A stretch of 64,000 bases of DNA from Mesaphorura yosii. Its lineage: Eukaryota; Arthropoda; Collembola; Poduromorpha; Tullbergiidae. The stretch spans positions 1 through 64,000 of the forward strand of contig WIXG01000223.1 in NCBI GenBank assembly GCA_009869945.1, given 5' to 3'. The notes below the pieces were generated by a model. It did no database searches, had not been told where the DNA came from, and saw only the letters and a program-made list of their open reading frames with translations. Below are positions 26,801-38,800 of the stretch, piece by piece; within the stretch, counting starts at the first letter, position 1; each line of letters starts with the position of its first letter. The position numbers and the translations under genes are program-made.

Positions 26801-29800
26801 TGTAATAATGCGCTGCATTAGTCGGGCTCTCAACAGGAATTCACATATTACATTAAATGCCTTCTTGGATCCGCAATCTCAATAGGAATAACTTGAAAAT
26901 TTAGTCATTCTTGATATGGTGAATATAAAGAATACGCAAGCGTTAGTATCATGCGGGGCGCGCCAGGCAGCGAGCCATCGTGCTATGCTTTCCTGGTCGG
27001 TTTCTCCAGCTCGTTGTGTCCTATTTTCCTGCAAACATTGACAAATGAAATGGAAATGCACTTTTGTCTGCTCGTACTTTGTGATATTTATTTTTACGTA
27101 AATAAGCGGAGAAAGTAAAAGATGGGTTTTTTCATTTAATCCGATCTGATGTTTTCATTTCGGGTTCTCGTTGTTTGCGAGTGCATGTTTATTTATTCGT
27201 GAAGACAACAATAAGACTGACTGACTGCAACATTCATTCATTCTATCTGGGCCGCATCAGTTTACCGAGGAAGATCGGCTCGAACAGAAACAACATTGTT
27301 GATCTTTTCCCTTCTGGATATTCCATTACATCAGCCACTCGTACGCACTCAATTCGATTCAATCGGTTACCAAATAAAGCAGAAAATGGAGAGCAGTGTG
27401 AGATTTTGTGGATCGAATGAGAAAGAGGGACTACAGAAAAGACAAGTCCGCATATCTTTTAATGAAAAATTTCTAATTTTATATGTACTTCGCTGCCACA
27501 ACTCCCTCCAAAGGTTAGGCAAAGAGCGAACAATAGTGAGGCCCAGGTCTCCGCCTGACGGTTCAGCAGCCAGAACGCGGAGCCAGGTACAAAGCTTCTG
27601 TCCTTGCCCGTGCCGAAGCCAGGAACAGTCAATACAGTTTTCAAGTGGATTCTTCAGCCAGACGACAATGATGACAAAAGGTCTGCCTGAGAATAAAAAG
27701 ACCTGCTTACAAGTACGAGTTTCTGTTCTGTATATTGCTTTCACTCTCGAGAGCAGGTTTTTTACTTTACTTTTCCACCCTCTCGTGTCATTCTTTTCTC
27801 CCTCCACCGCGAATACTCAGAGCTGCTTGCTTTCTTTCCTTTCTCATTCCAAAAGCTTTTCTGAAGATCGATTTTAGTTTCACGGCTCAAGTAAGCAACT
27901 TTCAACCTTGCCTGCATCTCCTTCCTGTTTTCATTTCCTCACGTTTTTATTTTTATAAAACTTTGTGAAAATAATATCTGCAAGTGGAAGTGAGGGTCAG
28001 GTAATGCAGCCAGCCAGACGACAGTGTTATTGCACTTTCCCAAGCAATGCACTTATTATGTCTGGCGTATGCACTGGCATATCTTCCATCATTTCATTCA
28101 CCCGCAGATACTCAATCATCGCGTCCCGAATCGAGGGTGAGGGATTCATATTCGAACACTCACAAAGGTTGTACTGCAAGAGAAAGCAGCGGGCCTCAAA
28201 ATGTGTGTACTAATTGACAGTGATTTCCCACCTTTCACCAATTCCATGTGCAGCATTTCCACGGAAACAAGCAGAGCGAAAGCGAGAAACTGGGCCCACA
28301 TTGATAAGCGAGTATCTGGTCGTCCTGTAAATTAATTTTGACATTTGTTCGAATGAATGATTTGACACAGATGGATTTTCGTTCGTTGTTTACCGTCGCA
28401 TTGCAGCAGTCGTGAGATCAGCGCATAGTGATGATGATGACAACATTTCGTCGTCGAGACTGATGATCTCTGAATACCAGTTACCTATTCTGACATTATA
28501 TATTTATTTAACCAGTTGAAAAGGTATAAAGTTTCTATAAAAGGTGGCATTATGAAGGAGCACAGAAAATAAATGAACGACGTGCATGGAAATAAGATAT
28601 GTGAGCACAGGAAGAGATACAGACGGGATGAGACACTGTGACAGCGACAAGCTGACCATTTGAACTCGGAGAGATAGGCCAGACTGGAAACGGATCATAC
28701 TTTTTACCCTCCAAGACCTCCTACTGTCACCAAGATGGCACTACAGCTCAAATGCCAGTGCAAGCACGAATAGAGAGATCTCGAAACTGTGCTATGATGA
28801 GCTTCATTTTTCAATCAGGACAACTGATATGAATTTCATATATTATTGTAATACGAAATCTCCGAATACATCTATCTAACTGCGACGAGCCATTCCTGCA
28901 TATTCATCAACGCACTTAAAATACTTATCCTCCACTTCACTTCTGCAGGAATGGATGCATGGCAATACGCAATGAACAATATCAAATCATACGACTCGGA
29001 CATGGAAAGAGAAAGCGCACATATTTTACTTTCGACTGAAATTCATATTTACACTTGTTCAATTTAAAGTGAATACTCCACATCTGCATTGCTGCGTGCC
29101 TTGCCACTTATCTATCATCGTATGACTCGCGTTCCAACGTGACGTCGCCCCTTCTCAGCGCATTACTCCTTTCGCCACCGTCGTTGTCTTGCCATTGCCA
29201 TCTTTTCCTGTCATTACACACGTACTCGGCTCATCCATTCAAGATCATGATCATAATCATCATCTCTTTCACAACTTGTTCTGGATCATGTGTTTGCTTT
29301 ATGTCGCACAGTTGCATGCGTGCTATGCAATTTTCTACGATGTTATTTCTGAGTCATTCCTTTTCTCTGATTCTGAGGCATTCGTGGGCTTGGGTGGCGA
29401 TGACATGTAATGCGGAGTGATGTCTTGTTTAATGCATGGTCCATGATCCGTATCAATAGAATTGTCGTAGTTCATGATGTCCTTCCACATGCACGCCATT
29501 GCTGTAGACATTGCCAGACTCATCTAAGGAGATGGGCGTAATCACAGTCGTAATGCTAAAAGTCAAATGGAATGTCCCACATCTCATTCTTTTCCATTTT
29601 ATTTGTTATTGTCTCTTCATATTTATCGTACTCCATCCGAACAGGGCCTGATTACACAACAAATTAAATTAGGAACAACGCTCCGAGGGAGTATAGCCGA
29701 GTTTTAATACAAAATCTGAAGCATGACAAGGCGCACGGCGTTGTATGCCTTCACCATGAATAAAATTAGTGTTTTGTGTCTGAGGTAAATTCCGCGATGT

Positions 29801-32800
29801 TTGCATGAAATGACATAAGCAAAGAATGCAAATTCAGAAGCCTTTCCGCCTCCCGTTGTTCTTGATCTCATTAATTAGTACGCGTATAAATTCACCTTTC
29901 CCACAACACGCCCTTTTCTCTAAAAAATCTGTACGACGACGATTTGCACAATTGCTTGAACCAACCTGGACGAAATGGAAATAGAGAAAGGCGATATCAC
30001 AGTAACAATGTCGCCATCAACTTTACTCACGGTACATCAGACTTAGTCAGTCAGCATGATACAAGTTCACTTTAGTCGAACAAAAATATTAAAATTCACG
30101 TTTCACGGAGTTTTTCCTCGTTTTAATCATATTAAGTAAAGCCTGGCAAGTTTCTATTGTTTCGTTCCTCTGTTGATTACAACCGGGGTCCCGCCACAAT
30201 GCCGGAACAACTTTTCAGAGTTAGTTAACTGAAAATTTTCAAATTTATTGCACAAAAGAGATCATTGTGGAGCTTAACATCCATACTCGCATAATATTTA
30301 CATTCACCATTTGTAAGGGAGACATTATTACACCGTATTATGTCGCTTTTGCTTTCTCCTTTATTTGTTCCTACATTTCCTGCATGCTGCATACGCATTG
30401 TTTCACAACTCACAGGCTTCACATCGCAGGTAACCAACGCCCGCCGACTCTGGCTTTGGCTCTGGCTCTATTAAAGGAATTGAAATCTCAATTTTAAGAC
30501 CACCGCCGCAAACACACTGAAGACATTAAATAATATTGGATAAAGCCAGAATTACTCCGGCTTCTTCATCTTCTGCCTCCTTTCTTTCTTCGTCTGTTTG
30601 GTCTTGGTCTTAGGTTTTGCTCGCAATAAACTTCCTCCCCTCACAAATTATCAGAAAAGTTTTCCGCTCTTTATATTCTGGAATTAGAAAAGATGAAGTG
30701 TAATAAGATACCTTGACGACCACAGAGAGGCAAAGGCAGATCCTCCTCCCTCAGCTTAGCTTTGCTGCACGTTGCATTTCGTTTCCTTGCCAGCATAACT
30801 CGAGCACGACTTCATTAGTTCTCTGCTTCGGGAAAAGAATGTGTTTTGACTTCCACAGGTATTGCGTTACAAATTTCCTGATGGAAATTGCACGAGGAAT
30901 TCAATACCTCAGTTCGCCGATTGGGGCTTCGCAGCTCCGTAATTACAATTACTACTCATACGGATGCATCTCCAGCAGTCTGCTGCTAGCTCATTGCATT
31001 GAAATTGGAAGTCCTAGACTGGCCTGGCATGGCAGGTCATCGTAGAGTCATCATCCATCGAGCTGAGTTCAGTGTGACAGAAAAAGGATTAAGCGAGATC
31101 AAGAAGAGTAAATTAGTAAAAGGATTAGTTTGCTTGATACACCCACACGACGGAAGCCCCAACGTACGCACGCATAATTGCAAAATGACCATATGGTTTT
31201 GTTGGCAAGTCTGTGTGACTTGGACGACCATATATAGCACATTACAACTCCTCTGGGTGTACTCAATTTTGTCCACATGCCAGTTCAGTGCAATGTCGTG
31301 TGTACGGTGCAGTGCGGTGGCTCGTGCCACATAATTCTAGTTCTGACTGCGTCCTGATCGTGCTCTGAAGGTGTTGCACTCGAATGCCGAAACCCTTTCA
31401 CACGGTACTTTGAAGTTGTTCTCGTTGGTCCTATTTTGAGAGCAGAATTCCCACCGAAGCCAACCTGGGCGCTAATATTTCACATATCGATCGGTCCAGT
31501 TTTGGCTTAGCCAGTTGCTAAATGAGTGGAGCAAGAGATATATGATCCCAGGGAGCATTAAGTATAACTAAGTGAGTGGTCAATAAACTGAATGAGTCCA
31601 TTCTCCTGTTCTGCGGTCGACTCCTTGCAATGGGAATCAGATGACAGGCGTTGCCACACTGTCGCACTTACAGATGAGCTGAAAGCTGAGGCTGGGCCTG
31701 GAATTAAGTCAAGTGTCATAAATTCCTCTCTGTCCAGAATTAGCAGCCTCAATTTAATTTGTTAATAGGGTATTTCATTAGCCTGCACTAAAAGATTTAA
31801 TTCAATGGACATACGAGGAGGAATCGAGCAAAGAGCCACTTGACATGAAGTAAAGTGGCCATTCAGGATTCGGCTGGAAGCTAAGAAGGGACAGATGCAT
31901 TATTTCTTGTGTGCATTTTTATATCGAATTGAAGTGACAGAAATAGAAAGGAAACCATTTATTCTCACTCGACTCGCACTAGCAGCAGCATCTGCTTCAA
32001 CATCGCAAGCTGGTGGCTTGGTTTCGGTTGGTTCGCTTGGTCTTGGACCGATTTTGTGCCATCATCATTTTATATGCCTTTTATTACATTTTGAATTTTA
32101 GTGAGCAGGACTCGACTCTGACTTTGAATAATAGTTGCACATTTATTCCTGCTTCGCCTTTTGTTGCTTTTTATTGGCTGGTCTCGCACGATAAAAAATT
32201 GGACACGATAATAAATGTTGTACACACAATAGAGCACTGGGCACTCGAATTAGTAAGCCAATGTTGGTTTCGGTTGGAAGCTAAGAACCTAAGCAAACGG
32301 AATAATCAATCTGAGAACTGCAAATTAAAAAGTAAATAGAACGATCCACTGAGTCGGGCTTTGGCATGGCGTAAATATTAATTGCATCACTTACTGCTGC
32401 TGCCTTACGTCTTGTTCCCCTTCTCGATTCTAGATAAATAAGATTTAAGGAAATGAAATGTGGCAACGGAAAGGAAATCATGTTTTCCGTAATTCGACTT
32501 AATACGAAGCCAAGCGACCGCTGTCTTGAGCCAAGTCAAGTCTGCCTGCACTAATTAGTGCCTTTGCCCACGTTTCCTGCAACTATTTCTATTTGCTCGA
32601 ATAAGAAACCGACCGAGAGACTGAGTTTCTGAGATGGAGGGGAGAGAAGTCAAGTCAACGGGAAGGAAGTTCAAGGAAGTGATCTCGGATCTGAAGAGGT
32701 TGTAAATACGGGAATGGGGAGATGAGAGACAGAGTCAGAGACGCGAAGGTTTATAACGCATTGTTGCTAATGGTAAATTGTAGTAAGGTGCAAATGCAGT

Positions 32801-35800
32801 ACGTAATGTAATAAAAGAATTTGTAGGAGTTTCTCTGATAATAAGATTTGGTTGCTGCCATACCGCGTGGTTGTAAATACACGGCAAAGCGTACCTTCCT
32901 GTCTCAGAGTGCAGAGACTCTTCGAACGCAGACTCCGGATTTTATAACCGCAATATATCAAAGTGCAGTCTGCAGTGCATCGGGAGTCTATAATCGAGTC
33001 ACGGCCGCGGCTGTGAGTGTGAGTTTGAAAACTCGGAGGAGATAACTTTTATTTCTTGTCTTGATTCACTCGTACAGAAAATCCATATCCACTCGATAGC
33101 ATCGGCGGAGCCATCGTGTAACATTCAATATGGTCATGACCATGTATTCTGTGTCTGTCTCTCATGTCGATGCACGACGCGCCCGCACATTTATATTGCA
33201 CTCGCGTCCCGCATTATGTCCGCTACAATGGTAATAGATCTGCACCTTTTCTTCAGCCCTGCCGCGGATTTATATTCTCGGTGGAAGCTAGAAATGCAAT
33301 GCAGTCCCTGCACGTTCCCACAACGTCGATGGAAGACAAAAGGATTTGCGAACTGCGGTAGTATTGCCTTTGCCCTTGTCCAAGCAAATAAAGAATCGCG
33401 AGTAAGCGGAAAGAATGCGCCCGGCATGGAGAATCCGATGCATTCTATTTGTTATCATTACAATATTTACCGCGCATTTGCAACCCGCTTTGCAAAGTGA
33501 AAATATTTGGTCTTAAGTCAGTTCAGATCGTACTTGAAATGTTTGACGGTATATTCTGTTCCATTTTTGCGTCTGGAAGCTGCCTTTACTTCGTTCCTGC
33601 CTTAAGGCTACAAGGCCGCCTTCGGCCTGAAGTCCTTCGTACGACGTCAATGCAGTTGATGAATTTCAGTGCCTATTCTTTGTAGTCGAAAGTGAAAAAG
33701 TTGTAAAAAAAAAAAAGGCCCAGCATGAAACCCTTTCAAAGGCATCTTGTGCGTTGCGTTACGTTCGTGTTTTTATTATTTGAGCGTTGCAAGAAATGTT
33801 TAAAAATTAAAGTTGAGAGTAATGATAATAATGATAGAGAAACATAGTTGGGAAATGAATAGAAGTGGTGGGGCAGTCTCATCCCGGACGGCCGGGACTG
33901 CCGGAACCTTAATACGAGGGTACTCATAGTAATCGATGTAACAATTCCAAGCGAATTCACCAACAATCACGAAAGAAGGTTGTGATGTTTGTGCGAGCGA
34001 ATGCCAGGAAAAGCAGCAGCAGGTTAATAAATAGGTAAAATTAAATTCATCGCGGAAAAGTGCCATCTATTCATTACGATTAAAAATTACACACTTTCAC
34101 GGCATGGTGAGATCTGGACAGTGTATCATTTAAGTGCGACCAGCACCATCACAATCATCGTTATTAACAAAGTATTTACAGATCTTTTGGGGTTGTCTGA
34201 CGTTTGTGCAGCAATTATTTTAACTCTCATATTATCGTCATTCTCTTTTCAACAGAAACAGTTCTGTCGATGCTTATTGCGTTGTTTTTCGGCTACAGGT
34301 AAAGCATAATAGCTTAAGTACATGGTTTCGTTAGCTCAGCGCCGTATTTTGCTGGAATTCGGCTGTGTCCGTGCTAGCTTCTTGTGAAATGAATCGAGGA
34401 CTTTTCTTTATCTACCTTCATGACGTGGAGAGACAATAACAATTCCCTTCGTTGCTAAAGAGGACTTCGAAGATGAAGACGAGAGACCCTTCTGATTCTC
34501 TATTAAGGGCAATAATAATGATGATAATATGGCATGACTGACTCGGAGCTTGGTTGATGGTTGTAAAACATACACACAATAAAAGCTCAAGCAGAGGCCC
34601 TTTTTGCTTTTCTTCAAGAAACTTCAGAAAGTTAGTCAATTATTTTAAAGGTATGCGCTCTCGACTGAAACAACAAAAGAGACACGAATCTCGTCAATTA
34701 GTCGCGCTTCGTCTTTCTGATTTTCATGGAATTTGAAGATTCCTTGTTTATTGTTGCTCCTTGGCAATCACAAGATTTCTCAGATCTCACAATTGGTGAG
34801 ATCGGAAAATCAAAACAAAAGTTGCACACGAATTTTGTCCTAATTGATACTCAATCAGATATGCATATGACCAAACTATTAAGCTTTGTGCTTGGCATTC
34901 GCGATTTCCTGCAAAACAAGCATCTAAATCATGAGTCGGACAACATTTTTACTTTTGGTAAATGGAAAGTCAAAATATTTGAAAAAAATGAAGCTTTTTG
35001 TACTGTTATGGGAGGAATTACGATACTCTGCCTCAGCATCTTAAATTACTGTACGACAGGATATGTAACATGATCATAATTTTGTATTTCTGTGGACCTG
35101 CATGCTGAAGGGCGAGATTAGGATCTCGGTATGCGCGCGCGTGAAGCGTTTGGTAGAGTGAGTTGTCATCTGCGCCGTGCGAGGAGCCTTGTTGACTCGA
35201 ATTTCACGAATGCCCTCTCCGTAATAATTACAAATGTATGGACTGAATGCTAATGCCATTTCTCATTTTTGTAAGCAGGTATCCAAAGAGGAGTACGATA
35301 CGTGCCGGATTACGAATCCAAACCCAAGAATTATCGCAGTATGTGATAAACCATATAAGCTAATGTACTTTACCATTACGTTTCGTTCATTTACACCGCA
35401 ACCTGGTGGACTCGAGTTTCGACCGGGGCAAGACTACTACTTTATTTGTAAGTTTTTACATTTTTATCGCGCATAATTTATCGTGCTGGCCATCGCAATA
35501 AATTATTTACCATAAAGTTTACGACGGCCACCACACCTTCATCGTATCGGTCCAAACACCTCGCTTGCCGTAAACTAATCCTCCTCTGCTTGCGTTTCAG
35601 CTACTTCATCTCGCGATGATCTTCACCGTCGTGTAGGAGGTCGGTGCTCGTCTGAAAATATGAAAGTCGTTTTCAAAGTGTGCTGTCAAGCTGGAGACTC
35701 ACCTTCACAACAAAGTAAGTCCTCACATTGCTGCACATGATTCGAATCGTAATTGTACGTCATAACCGGATGGAGCAAGAATTCGTGCGACGCGACGAGG

Positions 35801-38800
35801 CGTATGGACTCATGGACGCATCAATGCAGTGAATAAAGTCTCGTACATGACCATATGAAGCTGTCCACCTTTTCCTCTCACCTGTTTTGTAATTCTATTT
35901 TTACAAGACGCACCGAGCCAGAGCCCAGCATCGCATGCTTGTGTGGGGAAGATGGAGTTGTTGAGAGATATCCTATTGATATTAATTTTCTTGGAGTATT
36001 GACATGTCTATGGCCTACCATACTGAGATGAAATGCCAATTTCAATATATTATTATTGTTCCTAAACTCGAGAAGACTCTGGGAAGTCATTCATGATTAT
36101 CATACCAAATGCACTCCGTCGGAGCTGTGCTGCTACGGCAATAACCATTAAGCAGCACATTAGTTAGCGCACACAATAAATAATATAGTCGTCAATTCCA
36201 CTCGAGGAATGAAGGATGAGTTGATGCATTATTCTGGGAGAGAAGTCAAGTTGACTGATGACGTAGACAAATCCCAAGTGGGAAGAGAACGAGAGATACA
36301 TAAAATTTCTAATGGATTGCATGCGATTGAATTGACTGACTCTCAATACGAACACCAGCACAGCATTGCTCAGCGTCTGTCTTGATTCGGTGTTTATTTT
36401 ATTTTATTCAGCGCAATGTATGCACTGACTGTGGGTTTGGTCGACGAAATCCAAGTATTTGTTCTCCACTTGTCCACGGACAAATATGGAGGTCATCAAG
36501 ACTGTTCTGTGCACACAAACCTGAATAAACTCAGCGTTCAAAATTATATTAATGGAGACAATGCGTCTGCAGCCACGACTGCGGTTCTTATCACCGTTTA
36601 TAGACGAGCGATACACTTGTGCTTTGTGCTGTCGTGGTTGCTGATGCGAACTTGATTTATGCTCCATGCAATCGTTTGAGTAATTGCTCAAGACGTTCAC
36701 ACATTTTACTCCGGACAGCATGATTTATTTTTGCATTTTCGATTAATCACCTGCATTTTGTAATTTAGCAACAACGGGGGCTCCTGCGCTTCCATCGGGA
36801 CCGCGTCTTCCAGCATCCACGCCACGCAGCAGTAGCAGTGGCACCACAACCATGATTGTGCGGCGACCATCCATAATCTACCCGTCGACGTCCGCAACAA
36901 CTTCCTCCACCACGCTGCCGTCGGTGATCCGATCGTACTACCCAGTGACGCGCCCTCCACCATCCAAAAACTACAACAACAATGCAAATGTGGAGTCCAC
37001 AACCAAAAGAAGAAGTAAGTGCCTTCTCGTGTTCGTCTTCTCCGCAATCCTCCTTACTCTTCAGCTTATCTCCCATGTTCCATAATGCGCCGCTTTGCAA
37101 TCTTCCCAGTTTAGCCCGCTTACCTGTCCCCTTAAATCATAAAACGAGCATCTTGGAAAATTCCATCCTCGCAGAGTCGAATGACACACGAAGAAGAAGC
37201 GCTGGAAGGTTCCCTTTGTGCTCGGTTTGCGATTACTTGCTAATGCATTTCCACCCTGAACCGCTCTCCTTCGTCGAATCGAAGAATGTGCACAAGAAAA
37301 CGTTAATTTCTCCGTCTCGGTTCACTTCTGTTAATATCCATGGCTAACACAGCAGTAAAAGCACTCTGTGCAGAGAGTAAGGGTCAGCCTTTTGTAAAAG
37401 ACCGCACAACAGTTTTATGACACTTGGACTCAATTATTGAGTCTATTGAGCAACACTCAAAAGAATTTCTCATGACGAGTGTCCTTTGAGGCTCAAGAGG
37501 CATAAAAGCGTTATGCGGCCGGCCCTTCTTGGTGGTTGTTTTTGTTATCCTCTCGCCCAAAATATATCATTGCTCTCCACTCTGCGGATTGCAGCGGGCA
37601 TCTGCAACAATGATCTAACCTTGCGCCTGTCATTGTGAATTATCCGTATCGTTCGTTAATAATCATTATTGTCTTCCTTAATCCACCATTAGGATTCCAA
37701 TGAACAATGGAATTTCGTTTTCTCGTCGACTGTTGTTGATTGCGATGATATTGTGCTGGGCACCGCCAGACTTTGGCATTCCGACTTTGAGTAAAATCGA
37801 GTTCATCTTGCCTATTGCAGATAGTCATCGTCATTGCATCGCATTATGACATTTGAGGCAAAAAGTTAAAACTCTTTTAAAATTTCTCTATGATCTATTA
37901 TTTAGTTTTTCAGTTGACAGGTTGGCATCTTATAAGATAACTTTGCTTTAGCTCTCTGCTATCTATTCACGTAGCCTTTTGTAACACTGTCGTCTCGTCT
38001 TTTTGAGAACTTTGATTTTCGCAGCAAATGAACTAAACTGGCAGAAAGAGTGGTGGAAAAATATGAAACATAAAGCCGTGAAAGTTTGATACACAACTTG
38101 TATTGTTGTTTGTAAATATGATCGTGCATAGCTTACGACATCCACATTATGAAATATTTGCTTGACGCTTGCCAAAATTGCAGCAAAAAGGGCCAGGTCG
38201 CTGTGCAACTACGAGCAGGTGAAACTGCACCAAGGAAATTTGTTCTAGCTTTGCAATGCGCACTTCGAAGACCTTAACTGCTTGGAATGCGCACACAAAG
38301 AAGGAATGAGAAGAGAAGCATCAATTTTTCACGGTAAACTCGGTTCACCTTGGGAATACGCGGCAGACGGCACAACGGGACGTTGAGAGGAAGTGGAACG
38401 AAGAAAGCCAGGAGAAGAAACGAAAAGTTGGCGCAAGTTACTTTATATTTATATGGCCTGCGAGGATCTTGCTGATAATAAAATAATGCACATAAAATAC
38501 ACATCCAATGCCTGGTAAGGGAAAATGGCAGAGGAAATTCACTAATCTTTAACGATGTTTAATTTTTGTTGGCATCCTTCCATGTTACCAGTGATTTCTG
38601 GAGAAATTTCATTAAAATTGAAGGCAACTTCTTCAACAACGCAGCTTCAACTTCAGCAACAATGTCCGCCTTCTTTTGCATTAATTTTACTTCAGCGGTG
38701 CTGTGCGGCGTCTTAATGATTAATAACGTGAATGCACAATTTACCTCTAATTTGATAATTGCGAGGAATACACCCGCAGTGGCTGAATTGGCTGTCACGT

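Larger units (their letters stand above)
5872..35278 (+). other. Large ephrin intron (about 29.4 kb)
   Basis: This is bounded by the donor at 5872 (gtaagt) and the acceptor at 35277-35278 (gtaagcag). I see no nested gene that can be defended. Open frames up to 193 codons occur (for example 27296-27877 on + and 18688-19191 on -), but they overlap open frames on the other strand and carry no recognisable motif. Simple sequence is sparse: ATC repeats at 22682-22695, scattered GAT/CAT runs, and a 12-base A run at 33705-33716. The octamer GTCAGTCA/TGACTGAC recurs through it. A GC-rich hairpin lies at 33872-33902. Long introns of guidance genes often hold enhancers, but none can be named from sequence alone. 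Confidence 0.8.

Noticed and set aside
27296-27877. 193-codon + strand frame, the longest outside projectin
   Set aside because: A 146-codon frame runs opposite it, the composition is Ser/Phe/Leu-rich like translated intron, and no domain or splice context supports it.
34726-35073. 115-codon + strand frame just before ephrin exon b
   Set aside because: It looks fairly protein-like but has no known motif, lies in an intron and is not in a position to splice as ephrin; kept only as a note.
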